From: Armatimonadota bacterium
GTDB taxonomy: Bacteria > Armatimonadota > Zipacnadia > Zipacnadales > JABUFB01
Direction: 5' to 3'
Length of the DNA: 64,000 nucleotides
Assembly: GCA_013314775.1 (NCBI GenBank)
Contig: JABUFB010000010.1
Location: 372,001-436,000 of the forward strand
The notes beneath the pieces were generated by a model. That model was given only the letters and a program-made list of their open reading frames with translations. It was not told the DNA's origin and searched no databases. Both the position numbers and the translations under genes were made by a program. Numbering within the stretch: the first letter of the stretch is position 1; each line of letters starts with the position of its first letter. Positions 17,609 through 26,485 of the stretch are shown here, one piece after another.

Positions 17609-18862
17609 ATGATGTCCCTCAAGGCCTCTCACTTGCTCATCGTGGACGGAATCGAGCAGGACCCCAATACCCGCGTGCGTGCTGAGCGGATGATGCAGTT
17701 CATCGATGCCGAAAAGGTCCTGCACGTGGACGATGCGAAGCTGCACGATCTCGCCGATGAGCTGGGCCTCGGGTATGGCGCGCATCACGGCGGTGCGGGC
17801 GATTTCCTGCCCGTGATCATCTTCAACCGGTTCCGCTTTGACGAACCCGAAGAAGCCCGCGCGGCCCGGCTGAAGGCGTTCCCAAAGCTCGCCCGGTACA
17901 ACCTCGCCGGGTACAATGGTCTCGATTGGCGCGGGAGCGGCTCCCCGGAGTGGCGTGCCGAGACCCGATGCGTCTGCCAGCCCGCCTGGCAGATTCACAC
18001 CATCATCGGCTGCCCTTTCCGTTGCGCCTACTGCGGGCTGGGTCACACGTACAACATCATGATGAATATGGAGGACTTGGTCGATCACCTCGACCCGTAC
18101 GTTGCGAATGCCGGCGACCAGACCCTCTTCCAGTTCGACAATGGAACGGATACCGCGTGCTTCGAGCCCGAGTATGGAGGCTCGGAACTGCTCATCAACT
18201 ATTTCGCGCACAAGCCGGGCAAGTACCTGGAGCTATACGTAGGCAAGAGCGACAATGTGGAGCCATTCCTGAACCTGGACCACCGAGGGAAAACCGTGGC
18301 CTGCTGGAGCCTGTCGCCCAAGACCCAGAGCACCCGCATGGAGCCTGTGACCGCCGACATGGAGGGGCGCATCGAGGCCATGCGCAGGATGCAGGAAGCC
18401 GGTTACCCGGTGCGCGTACGGCTGTCACCCATGATTCCCGTGCGCAACTGGCGCGACGAAACCCGCGAGATGCTCCGCCGGCTGTTCGACCGGGTGAGGC
18501 CGGACATGATTACCATGGAAACCCTCCGGTACAACGACTACGCCCACCTTGAGCGGGACTTTGACCTGTCATTGCTGGATGAGGAGTTCCTGCAGGTCAT
18601 GCGCGATTTCCAGGGGCGCAAGCATCATCCGGGCGGCGAGATCCCTGACGAGTACCGGTGGCTGGTGTACCGGTTCACCATCAACGAGATCATGGATATC
18701 AGTCCGAAGACACCCATCGCTTTCTGTCGGGAGGCCCGGGCAGGCTGGGAGCTCTTCGCCGACGAACTGGCAACTTGCGGTCAGCACCCTGACAACTATG
18801 TCTGCAACTGTGGGCCGTTCTCGCACCCTGGCGAGCCAAGGACGGTGATGGCCGCGGGGTGA
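17609..18862 (+). CDS. Radical SAM protein, spore photoproduct lyase-like
   Basis: A 417-residue protein with the radical SAM cluster motif CPFRCAYC (CX3CX2C) at about residues 137-144 within IIGCPFRCAYCGLGH. Organisation and sequence (LFQFDNGTD, ELYVGKSDNVEPFL, SLSPKTQS, RLSPMIPV) resemble the SPL/SplB-type group, in which AdoMet cleavage starts repair of thymine photoproducts. The C-terminus carries another Cys set (CREARAGWELFADELATCG, CNCGP) that could serve as the hydrogen-donor cysteine or a second metal site. No sporulation gene is nearby, so a different substrate is possible. AGGGTGA precedes the doublet ATGATG. Confidence 0.8.
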   Translation: MMSLKASHLLIVDGIEQDPNTRVRAERMMQFIDAEKVLHVDDAKLHDLADELGLGYGAHHGGAGDFLPVIIFNRFRFDEPEEARAARLKAFPKLARYNLAGYNGLDWRGSGSPEWRAETRCVCQPAWQIHTIIGCPFRCAYCGLGHTYNIMMNMEDLVDHLDPYVANAGDQTLFQFDNGTDTACFEPEYGGSELLINYFAHKPGKYLELYVGKSDNVEPFLNLDHRGKTVACWSLSPKTQSTRMEPVTADMEGRIEAMRRMQEAGYPVRVRLSPMIPVRNWRDETREMLRRLFDRVRPDMITMETLRYNDYAHLERDFDLSLLDEEFLQVMRDFQGRKHHPGGEIPDEYRWLVYRFTINEIMDISPKTPIAFCREARAGWELFADELATCGQHPDNYVCNCGPFSHPGEPRTVMAAG

Positions 18863-18975
18863 AGACTGGCTTGACGTCGACCGGGCGCTTGTGCGATCCG
18901 GCGATGGGGTCCGCGCTATCAAGTGCGCAGGGCCTTTGCTCGGGGATACGACGCTGTCTCCAGGGGTGATTAGAC

Positions 18976-20094
18976 GTGCGCACGCCAGGTACTGTGTTGG
19001 TCCTCGTGATCGGTCTGCTGATGGTGACGTCCCAGGTGTTGGCGCAGCCGGGTGCGTCGTACGCGGTGGCGTGCGACAGCAAGGGTGCGTTCCACACAGT
19101 CTTCACTGACTCGGTGAAGGGTCGCATTACCTACCAGGTCTGGCAAGACGGTCGGTGGCAAGGACCGTCCGAATTGGCCCAGGGCTACTTCCCCCATGGC
19201 CCCGTCATGTCAACAGGTCCCGACGACCGACTGCATCTCGCGTGGTGCGATGCAGGGACCGACGGCAGTTGCGACATTTTCTACTCGTGCTTCGCCGACG
19301 GCAAGTGGTCGCAACCGGTCAACATCACTGAAGAGCAGCCTGGTTGGGACACGAATGCTCGAATCTGTGCGTTGCCCGATGGGACAGTACATGTGATCTG
19401 GAACGAAGTCATGGGCAGTTTCAAGCCCAATCGCGGCGGATACAGCTCCACCGGCTCAAGCTCCGGAATGCACTACCGATGCCTGAAGGACGGGCAGTGG
19501 TCCGAAATCGAGATCATCACGGAACCAGGCGAATTGCCCGGCGCCCTGGCGCCCGACGGCAAAGGCGGACTTGTGCTGATCTACGGCATCGGCCTGGGTC
19601 CGATGGGGAAGTCTTACCTGATGCGCTGGAAGGACGGTGCGTGGTCGCAGGCCGAGATGATCCCGTCCGTGGGGCCGTTGTCCCCGCATGACAGCCCGGC
19701 CGTAGCGGTGGACGCCGAGGGCGATATTCACATCGTGTTCCCGGGAATGAGCACGCCTGGGCTCATGTACTGCCGCCAGAACGAGGGTGTCTGGAGTCAG
19801 GCCGCATCACTCGGGCACACGATGTTCGCGGCCAAGGCATCTCTGGTCCGGGCGCCGGATGGATCGGTGCATCTCTTGCGCAAGGCCCAGATCGGTTTCC
19901 AGGGCGCCCTCGTCCATGCTCGGTACGCCGATAAGCAATGGGGACAAGCCACGGTGGCCTTCAACAATGTCTTCGGCGACCGGGGATACATGGATGTGGA
20001 CCCGAACGGCGTAGTTCACGTGCTCAACCCCTCGGCCGGCGGGATTGCCCATTCGTGGAGCGCGGAAGGCAACTGGCAAGTCGACAGGCCCTGA
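18976..20094 (+). CDS. Secreted beta-propeller-like protein (BNR/sialidase-type repeats), function unknown
   Basis: A 372-residue protein starting at GTG after AGGGGTGA, with a clear signal peptide (VLVLVIGLLMVTSQVLAQ, ending near residue 24). Five or six blades repeat a pattern of DGxVHVxW or DDRLHLAW, then FYSCFADGKWSQP, YRCLKDGQWSE, MRWKDGAWSQ, YCRQNEGVWSQ and YADKQWGQ. Such propellers resemble sialidase/BNR folds, but Asp-box and catalytic Arg-triad residues are not evident, so binding rather than hydrolysis is likely. No partner gene is obvious; a promoter for the next gene starts directly after it. Confidence 0.75.
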   Translation: MRTPGTVLVLVIGLLMVTSQVLAQPGASYAVACDSKGAFHTVFTDSVKGRITYQVWQDGRWQGPSELAQGYFPHGPVMSTGPDDRLHLAWCDAGTDGSCDIFYSCFADGKWSQPVNITEEQPGWDTNARICALPDGTVHVIWNEVMGSFKPNRGGYSSTGSSSGMHYRCLKDGQWSEIEIITEPGELPGALAPDGKGGLVLIYGIGLGPMGKSYLMRWKDGAWSQAEMIPSVGPLSPHDSPAVAVDAEGDIHIVFPGMSTPGLMYCRQNEGVWSQAASLGHTMFAAKASLVRAPDGSVHLLRKAQIGFQGALVHARYADKQWGQATVAFNNVFGDRGYMDVDPNGVVHVLNPSAGGIAHSWSAEGNWQVDRP

Positions 20095-20151
20095 CGGTCG
20101 AGACCTGGGCCAACCGCACTGAAACGGGCAAATCGAAATCGTCTCGCAACC

Positions 20152-20179
20152 TTGACATGCCGTCAGGGTAGGGTACAAT
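20152..20179 (+). promoter_or_regulatory. Sigma-70-type promoter for the MFS transporter gene
   Basis: A perfect -35 TTGACA (20152-20157) and a near-consensus -10 TACAAT (20174-20179) are separated by 16 bases. The transcript would carry a leader of roughly 80 bases before the ATG at 20269. It is the clearest promoter in the window. Confidence 0.8.
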
Positions 20180-20268
20180 TGCCGCCAGCGGTCTGAATGT
20201 TTCGATTTTGAAGAATTCCTCCTGGCGCCTTTGATGACGTCCGGAACTATCTGGTCGTGAGCTGAATC

Positions 20269-21531
20269 ATGAGTCCGGTTGATGCCTCTACCACACTGCC
20301 CGCGTCTGCCCACGAAGAACCGGACCCCCTGTGGAAACGCACACTCTACGCAAGCTGGATCGCCCAACTCCTGAGCATCAGCGCGTTCTCGCTTTGCATG
20401 CCCTTCATCCCCTTCTACATCCGCGACCTGGGGGTGACGCGGGAATCCGAGGTCCAACTGTGGGCCGGGATCACCGTCACGGCTTCGGGGCTGGCCCTTA
20501 CCCTTTTCTCCCCCATCTGGGGCAATCTGTCCGACCGCTTCGGCCGCAAGATCATGGTGGCGCGCGCCATGTTCGGCGGCTCTGTGGTGCTGATGATCAT
20601 GGGGTTCGTCCATGATGTCTATCAGCTTACCGCGATGCGCGCGCTCCAGGGCTGCCTGACCGGGACGATGGTGGCCTCGACAACTCTCGTCTCCAGCGTT
20701 GTTCCCAGGAGCCGCATCGGTTGGAGCCTGGGGCTCATGTACACCGCAGTTCTCACCGGCAACAGCATCGGCCCGTGGATCGGCGGGGTAGTGGCTGACC
20801 ATTTCGGCTATCGAGTGCCCTTCTATCTGGCCTCCGGGCTCCTTCTCATGGGCGGGCTTGCCGTGGTCTGCTTCGTGCGTGAGCGGTTCGACCCCGCCGA
20901 AGCATCCCACAATAATCGCCGGGGGCTGCGGAAAGCCTTCGGCAAGAAGGGGCTCGCAGCGCTCCTGTCGGTCTTCTTCTTCTTGAGCTTCTCGGGCTCA
21001 TTCGTGGTGCCAATCTTCCCGCTGTTCGTGGAACACATCGCCGTGGGTTACAAGCCCGCCAGCATCACCGGTCTGCTTCTAGGCTTGACGGGAATTGCCG
21101 CGGGGATCGGTTCCGTCATCGTGGGACACTTCGGCGACAGGTATGGGCATCGCAGGGTGCTGGTATGCACGACCCTCTCCACCGGACTCCTCGTGGCCCC
21201 GCAGGCGCTGGTGCAACGCCTGCCGGAGCTTTTCGCCCTGCGCATCGCCGGCGGGGTCGCATCCGGGGGCACGTCCCCGGCCATGAACTCCATCATCGGC
21301 ATGACGGCACCGCCTGAGATCTACGGCCGGGCTTACGGGGTGGCGCAGTCGGCCTCATCGCTGGGGTTCGCACTGGGGCCGCTGGTGGGTGCTTCGCTCA
21401 GCGCACATCTCGGTCTGCGCGTGCCATTCGCCGTCATGGGCGGCCTGCTGGCTTTTTCCTCTCTGCTGGTCTACCTCTTCGTGAAGCCCCGCGACGTAGA
21501 GCCTGTCAACGGGTCTGAGCCGGCAAAGTAG
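20269..21531 (+). CDS. MFS transporter (DHA1, MdtG-like multidrug group)
   Basis: A 420-residue inner-membrane proton antiporter with about twelve hydrophobic segments. MFS motif A appears in the loop after helix 2 (GNLSDRFGRKIM, about residues 84-95) and a second copy, GHFGDRYGHRRV, in the C-terminal half. The opening WIAQLLSISAFSLCMPFIPFYI resembles the MdtG/YfcJ-type drug exporters. Motif C-like GNSIGPWIGG follows helix 5. It has its own consensus promoter and probably a separate transcript. The GH-like gene downstream begins 81 bases later, so a sugar or glycoside substrate cannot be excluded. Confidence 0.88.
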   Translation: MSPVDASTTLPASAHEEPDPLWKRTLYASWIAQLLSISAFSLCMPFIPFYIRDLGVTRESEVQLWAGITVTASGLALTLFSPIWGNLSDRFGRKIMVARAMFGGSVVLMIMGFVHDVYQLTAMRALQGCLTGTMVASTTLVSSVVPRSRIGWSLGLMYTAVLTGNSIGPWIGGVVADHFGYRVPFYLASGLLLMGGLAVVCFVRERFDPAEASHNNRRGLRKAFGKKGLAALLSVFFFLSFSGSFVVPIFPLFVEHIAVGYKPASITGLLLGLTGIAAGIGSVIVGHFGDRYGHRRVLVCTTLSTGLLVAPQALVQRLPELFALRIAGGVASGGTSPAMNSIIGMTAPPEIYGRAYGVAQSASSLGFALGPLVGASLSAHLGLRVPFAVMGGLLAFSSLLVYLFVKPRDVEPVNGSEPAK

Positions 21532-21612
21532 CAGGCCAACCGAAGAGGGCTTCATCCCGGCTCCCGCGAATTGTCCGCCGCCCGCACCATTTCTTTCAGA
21601 GGATACCCTCCC

Positions 21613-23697
21613 GTGGACATCCATTCGCTGATCCGCACGCCCGAGCAGGTCGACGAACTCTTTCCCTGGCTGCGCCGAGACCTCATCCGGGGCATTCCCC
21701 ACTTCATCAGCCCCGCATGGACCACCGACCGGTCCCGGTTCGACCCCGAATACTGGGCTGACTGCTGGCAGAGGATCGGGTTCCGGTCGGTAACGCTGCT
21801 CACTGGGCACCATGACGGCTACCTGCTGTACCCGTCGAAACTCGTAGCCCAGCAGCCGGACCGGGACTACTTCGGCGAACAGGTCGAGGCCTGCCGGAAG
21901 CGGGACATCCGTGTCATGGCGTACTACTCGCTGACCCTGGACAGCCTCATCGGCAGCGAGCACCCCGACTGGCGCGTGCGCGACATGGCCGGCAGAATCT
22001 TTCAGCCCAATTACGAACACTTCTCGCATTACCACTGGCTCTGTCTGAACAGCCCCTACCGGCAGTTCGCGGTGCGACAGCTTGAAGAGGTCGTCACAGG
22101 TTATGACGTGGACGGGGTCTGGATCGACATCCTCTACCTGCCGGGACATACGACACAACTCGATCAGGACACCTGCTTTTGCGACCACTGCCACCGCCAG
22201 TACAGCGCGTGGTACAGTGGCCAGCACCTGCTGGATGCCGCGGGGACCCGCCGCCACGATGAGTTCCGGGCTCGCACCTATCGGGCGTTTCTGGCTGAAC
22301 TGAAGACAATGCTCATGGCACAGGATCGGCCGCTTGCACTGACTTTCAACGGCGCAGGACGCCGCCGCATGCCAATGTACCGGATGTGCGACGAGCTTGC
22401 CGATTTCCTGTCGGGAGAAGCCCACAATCCAGTCTCTCTCAGCGTCACTTCGCGCAGCCACCGCAATGACGGCCGTCCCTTCGAACTGTTGAGCTGCTCC
22501 GAGGTGTGCTGGTCCCACAATCAACTCAAGCCCGACACGCTGATCACAGTGGAGAGCCTGGGGACGCTCATCGCCGGCGGGACCTACACCATGGGAATCA
22601 CCCACGCGCCGGACGGACGGCTCTCAGAGGCCAATATCGAGCGCCTGGTTCGCTGGGGGAAATGGGTGCGCGACCGGTCTGAGCTGTTCGCCGATGCCCG
22701 GCCGGTCTACGAAATGGGCGTGCTCGCCAACGAGGGCGGCCCCGCCGACTGCGACCAGTGGGCTGCCATTTTGCGCAGAGCCCACCTGCAGTACAACGTA
22801 TTCATGGACCTGGATCAGGCGAAAGCATGGCCGCTGTCCGATGGTGCTCGGACAGAAGGCCTCTCGTGCTACAAGCTCATCCTCGTGCCCGCGAACCGCC
22901 AGCTTAGCGCAGAAGAGATCCGTCGCCTGCGCGAGTACGTGGAGGCGGGTGGACGGGTGCTTTTCGAGTGTCCGGCGCAGGAGCTGGCGTCTGGAAGAAC
23001 CGAACTGGAGGCGCTCATCGGCGCCCGTCGCCTGCGGGATGACCGGGCCTATGCCTTCTACCTGGCCCCGCTCACCGAAGGCCTTGCGGCGGACCTGCCT
23101 CCCGGCGATCCGGTCCTGGTGTACGCGAAGAGCGCTTGCATCCTGGAGCCTGCAACCGCGAAGACCGTGGCGGAACTCGTGCCCCAGTTCGTGGATAAGG
23201 TGCGCACCAGCGACATCCAGACGGTGCCCAACTTCTGGGCCCGTGAAGACCAAAGCGGGCGTGCGCCCGGGATCATCCAGAATCGGGTTGGCGACGGCAT
23301 CGTGATGGCCTGCGCCATTCCTGTCACCGCACCGAACAAGGACGCCAGCCGCTCTCCGTGGCCCGAAATGCTTGCCCAGAACTGGGTGCGGGACCTTCTG
23401 GGGGAACAGTGGGTGTCGGTGGGCGGCTGGAACCGCGTGGAAGCATCACTGTGCCGCCAGCCGGGCCGGTTCGTGCTGCATTTCGTCAACCACGGCTTCG
23501 GGCCAGGTGAATACATTCACGGGCGCGGTGAATCGGAAATACTCCGGGCGCTGCCGATCAGGCTCTCGCCGGAGTTGCGGTCGCGCATTGCATCGGCTCA
23601 CCTCGCACCAACCGGAGAAACCATCGAGCTTGGCCAGGAAGGCTTCACGCTGCCCGAATTAGGCGTCCACCAGGCGGTAATCATGGAGGAGGCGTAG
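21613..23697 (+). CDS. Glycoside-hydrolase-like protein (TIM barrel with beta-galactosidase trimerisation-like domain)
   Basis: A 694-residue cytoplasmic-looking protein. The frame reaches back to a TTG at 21571, but the GTG at 21613 has AGAGGA about nine bases upstream. Residues 1-380 form a barrel with SVTLLTGHHDGYLLYPSK, much like the substrate-binding His-His-Asp segment of GH29 alpha-L-fucosidases, and DGVWIDILYLPG, where the Asp is in the nucleophile position. CFCDHCHRQY is an unusual Cys-rich insertion. Residues 390-600 resemble the glutamine-amidotransferase-like trimerisation domain of GH42 enzymes. A fucosidase- or galactosidase-type activity is plausible, not proven. Confidence 0.72.
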   Translation: MDIHSLIRTPEQVDELFPWLRRDLIRGIPHFISPAWTTDRSRFDPEYWADCWQRIGFRSVTLLTGHHDGYLLYPSKLVAQQPDRDYFGEQVEACRKRDIRVMAYYSLTLDSLIGSEHPDWRVRDMAGRIFQPNYEHFSHYHWLCLNSPYRQFAVRQLEEVVTGYDVDGVWIDILYLPGHTTQLDQDTCFCDHCHRQYSAWYSGQHLLDAAGTRRHDEFRARTYRAFLAELKTMLMAQDRPLALTFNGAGRRRMPMYRMCDELADFLSGEAHNPVSLSVTSRSHRNDGRPFELLSCSEVCWSHNQLKPDTLITVESLGTLIAGGTYTMGITHAPDGRLSEANIERLVRWGKWVRDRSELFADARPVYEMGVLANEGGPADCDQWAAILRRAHLQYNVFMDLDQAKAWPLSDGARTEGLSCYKLILVPANRQLSAEEIRRLREYVEAGGRVLFECPAQELASGRTELEALIGARRLRDDRAYAFYLAPLTEGLAADLPPGDPVLVYAKSACILEPATAKTVAELVPQFVDKVRTSDIQTVPNFWAREDQSGRAPGIIQNRVGDGIVMACAIPVTAPNKDASRSPWPEMLAQNWVRDLLGEQWVSVGGWNRVEASLCRQPGRFVLHFVNHGFGPGEYIHGRGESEILRALPIRLSPELRSRIASAHLAPTGETIELGQEGFTLPELGVHQAVIMEEA

Positions 23698-23956
23698 GCG
23701 GCCGACGAATTGTCTCCCCGGGCCGTACCTATTTCTTGCCGATTCCTTGCGCCTACTTTCCATCGGCGGAGAACCGCGCACAGCACTCCACGTGTTACAG
23801 TAACATGAAGTTACATTGCACGACCGGCCGGGGAGTCTGGGGCCCTGGGCACCTGCCGCGTGACATTCCCTTCGAGCGTGGCGGGCCCCGCTTCCGGCCG
23901 TTGTTTTGCCTTGAGCCACCTACTCGTTCGATAGGAGATTGCAAAAGCGAGGCGAC
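23698..23956. other. Regulatory intergenic region before the thiol-rich transport operon
   Basis: A 259-base gap that contains the GTTAC/GTAAC inverted-repeat array described separately and then about 140 GC-rich bases leading to the permease gene. No confident -35/-10 pair was found. Confidence 0.5.
23793..23814 (+). promoter_or_regulatory. Candidate operator: overlapping GTTAC/GTAAC palindromes
   Basis: TGTTACaGTAACA (23793-23805) is a perfect 13-base palindrome. Its right half then forms a second perfect dyad, GTAAC-atgaa-GTTAC (23800-23814), giving three alternating half-sites in 22 bases. AT-rich sites are rare in this GC-rich DNA, and this one is upstream of the transport operon starting at 23957. 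The pattern fits a dimeric metal- or oxyanion-responsive repressor, but no regulator gene lies next to it. Confidence 0.5.
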
Positions 23957-25216
23957 ATGACCGAAAACAACCTGGTGGAGACGCAGGAACCATACTGCCC
24001 ACCCCGCAAGCCGTGGCGTGCTCTGGCCTACGGGACGGCGGCTCTGCTCGGGCTGCTGCTTGTGTTGCGTCTCAGCGGGGCGTTGGTGGGCATAGAGAAT
24101 GCCATCGCGCAGCGCCTGCCCCAGCGTCCGGCTGATGCGCTTCTGGGCATTGTGGATGTCTTCAGCTGCTGCATTCTGAGTTGGAAGGCCCTCACCACGA
24201 TGCTTCCCGCCTTCATCCTGGGCGGGGCAATCGCCGCATTCGTGCCTGCCACTGTGATCCTGCGGTATCTTGGGTCGAGCGCACACAAGGGGAAGGCCTA
24301 CACTGCCGCGGCAGTGTCCGGGGTGGTCCTGTCCCTGTGCTCGTGCAATATTGTTCCGCTGTTCGTGAGCATCTACCGGCGCGGCGCGGGGATTGGCCCA
24401 GCGTTCACCTTTCTCTTCGCTGGTCCGGCGATCAACGTTGTGGCGATCATTTTCACCTTCCAGGTCATCGGCTGGCGTCTGGGGGTCTGGCGAGCCGTAG
24501 GAGTTCCACTCATCGCTCTCCTTGTGGGCCTGTTGATGGCGCTCATATTCCGACGGGAAGAGCGAGAGCGCGCAGACGGCGCGCCCGCGCTGGAGGATGA
24601 TGGAGACTCCCACGCGCGCGTCTGGTGGCTCCTATCTATGCTCCTCGCCTTGGTGGTCCTGGGCAGTTGGGAGATGCCCTGGACACCCCGGCTCATCGGC
24701 ATGGGAATCCTGGTGGCCGGAATCGTCACCGTGGCCTTGAGGAAGTTCGAGCGATACGAACTTGCGTACTGGATGCGGGAATCGTGGGGCCTGATCAAGC
24801 TCGTGATCCCGGTGCTCATCCCCGCCGTCCTCGCGATCGGGGCCATCGCGGCGTTCATCGACGTGAAGCTGGTTTACCGAATGGTGGGGCCGGCGCCTGA
24901 AGGCGCGAGCTTCCTGGAGTTCCTGAAGCCCATCCTGGTGGCCGACATCTTCGGCAGCCTCATGTACTTCCCGATCCTGTCCGAAGTGGCGTTCACGAAG
25001 GCGTTCCTGAAGCTCGGAATGGATGTGGGCCCTGCTCTGGCGGTCCTTCTCACGGGGGCCGGGCTCAGTCTGCCGGGGACGTTCATCATCGCCCGCGCCG
25101 TGGGCTGGAAGAAGACAGTCACGTACCAGCTTGTGACCATCACCTTGTCCACCACCCTTGCGGCGATCTTCGCAAGCGAGGTCGGTCAGTACATCTGCGC
25201 CTGCATGATGGAGTAG
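23957..25216 (+). CDS. CSCN-motif permease (PF03773/UPF0718, ArsP or SO_0444-like efflux family)
   Basis: A 419-residue inner-membrane permease with eight to ten hydrophobic spans in two related halves. The hallmark CSCNIVPLF is at residues 128-136 (Cys128, Cys130, Asn131), and an extra Cys pair, Cys71-Cys72, lies in the preceding span. Family members export metals or metalloids: ArsP exports trivalent organoarsenicals, and SO_0444-type proteins are linked to Cu/Zn. I recall a branch named SaoE in the SAO organometal gene set. The ATG at 23957 follows GAGGCGAC. It leads a six-gene operon whose other members form an ABC transporter with cysteine-bearing binding proteins. Confidence 0.82.
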   Translation: MTENNLVETQEPYCPPRKPWRALAYGTAALLGLLLVLRLSGALVGIENAIAQRLPQRPADALLGIVDVFSCCILSWKALTTMLPAFILGGAIAAFVPATVILRYLGSSAHKGKAYTAAAVSGVVLSLCSCNIVPLFVSIYRRGAGIGPAFTFLFAGPAINVVAIIFTFQVIGWRLGVWRAVGVPLIALLVGLLMALIFRREERERADGAPALEDDGDSHARVWWLLSMLLALVVLGSWEMPWTPRLIGMGILVAGIVTVALRKFERYELAYWMRESWGLIKLVIPVLIPAVLAIGAIAAFIDVKLVYRMVGPAPEGASFLEFLKPILVADIFGSLMYFPILSEVAFTKAFLKLGMDVGPALAVLLTGAGLSLPGTFIIARAVGWKKTVTYQLVTITLSTTLAAIFASEVGQYICACMME

Positions 25217-25245
25217 CAGAAAACTCAAGGAGGCCTGAGACGCGG

Positions 25246-26448
25246 ATGCGCAACCTACTGTTCGCCGCCACGTTGCTGGCAATCGGAGTGCTGTGTTTCA
25301 CGGGTTGCGGCCAGAAGCCCGCCGTGACCGAAACACCCCAGATGAACGCTCCCCCTCCCTCTGCGCAAGGTGCCGCCGCCGATGACGTATCCGGTGAACT
25401 CACCGTGTTCGTGCCTTGCGGCATGATCATCCCGGTCCGCGGCGTCATAGACCGGTTCGAGGAACTCCACCCGCAACTCAAGATAAACGGTGTCTATGAC
25501 AACGCGGGGATCCTCGTGGAACGAATGGCGAACAAAGGCGAGCAGGCCGACGTGTTCATCTCACCCGGCCGAGTGGAGCTTGGGCTCGTCGAAAAGGCCG
25601 GGCTTGTGGATGCCTCCCAGGCGAAGACCATCGGCAGCTTCGAGCTGGTCATCATCCAGAACAAGAACGGGAAGATCAAGGTCGCATCGCCGGAGGACCT
25701 GCGCAAGTGCAACCGGATTTCCTCGCCCGACCCGGCGAAGAACTCCGTGGGCGCGTCCGGCAAGGAGGCGCTCACGAAGTTGGGCCTGTGGGATGAACTC
25801 CAGCCCAAGTTCGTGTTCACCAAGCAGGCCATCCAGTCCCATACCATGGTCGCATCCGGCAAGGTTGACGCGGGCATCGCCTATCGCAACTGCCCTCTGG
25901 AGACCAACCCCGAGAAGCTGAGCACCAGCAAGGTTCAGGTTGCCTGCACGTTCCCGGCGGACACCTATGCCCTGCAGCCGTGCCTGGTTGCGACGATGAA
26001 GAACGTCAAGAACCCCGCTGCGGCCAAGGCCTTCATCGAGTTCATGACATCAGACGAGGGGCTCAAGATCATGGACGAGAAGGGTATGACCGGTTGCCTG
26101 GAGCTGGGGGAATGTGCATCGGGTCTCGATCCCGACGCGAAGGTCCGTGTGCAGGCCTTCTACCCGGACAACGAGGGGCATGCCCACATCAAGAAGATGA
26201 TCGAGGCGCTGCCCGAGAAGTTCGGCGCCGACGTGTCCAGCGAGTTCGTCGATTTCACCTCGGATGAAGGTTTCGACAAGTGGCAGGCCGCGGGGCTCAG
26301 TTGCGGCGCTATTCTCATCAACGACCAGCAGACATGGACCTACGAGAAGGACGGCAAGCCCGTCGAGGTCACCTTCAAGATGGCCATGGGTGGCGAGTGG
26401 ACCGAGGACGATCTGAACGCTGTCATCCGCAAACTCCTGGCCGAGTAG
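25246..26448 (+). CDS. ModA-like substrate-binding lipoprotein with C-terminal thioredoxin-like domain
   Basis: A 400-residue lipoprotein (lipobox FTGC, Cys21). Residues 50-290 align with molybdate-binding ModA: LTVFVPCGM matches ITVFAAASL, ADVFIS matches ADLFIS, KEALTKLGLWDEL matches KEALQKLGAWDTL, and AGIAYRNC matches LGIVYGSD. Cys58 stands beside the position of ModA's oxyanion-binding Ser, and Cys216 replaces the Asp of the GIVYxxD hinge. Residues 298-400 look thioredoxin-like (strand, helix, strand, Cys353 in GLSCGAILIN, two strands, helix), comparable to SaoT-type proteins. It is the second gene of the operon, 29 bases after the permease. Likely ligand: a thiophilic metal or organometal species. 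Confidence 0.8.
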   Translation: MRNLLFAATLLAIGVLCFTGCGQKPAVTETPQMNAPPPSAQGAAADDVSGELTVFVPCGMIIPVRGVIDRFEELHPQLKINGVYDNAGILVERMANKGEQADVFISPGRVELGLVEKAGLVDASQAKTIGSFELVIIQNKNGKIKVASPEDLRKCNRISSPDPAKNSVGASGKEALTKLGLWDELQPKFVFTKQAIQSHTMVASGKVDAGIAYRNCPLETNPEKLSTSKVQVACTFPADTYALQPCLVATMKNVKNPAAAKAFIEFMTSDEGLKIMDEKGMTGCLELGECASGLDPDAKVRVQAFYPDNEGHAHIKKMIEALPEKFGADVSSEFVDFTSDEGFDKWQAAGLSCGAILINDQQTWTYEKDGKPVEVTFKMAMGGEWTEDDLNAVIRKLLAE

Positions 26449-26485
26449 AAACGCAATCTCAGGGTTCCCGGAGGACCAAACTGAT

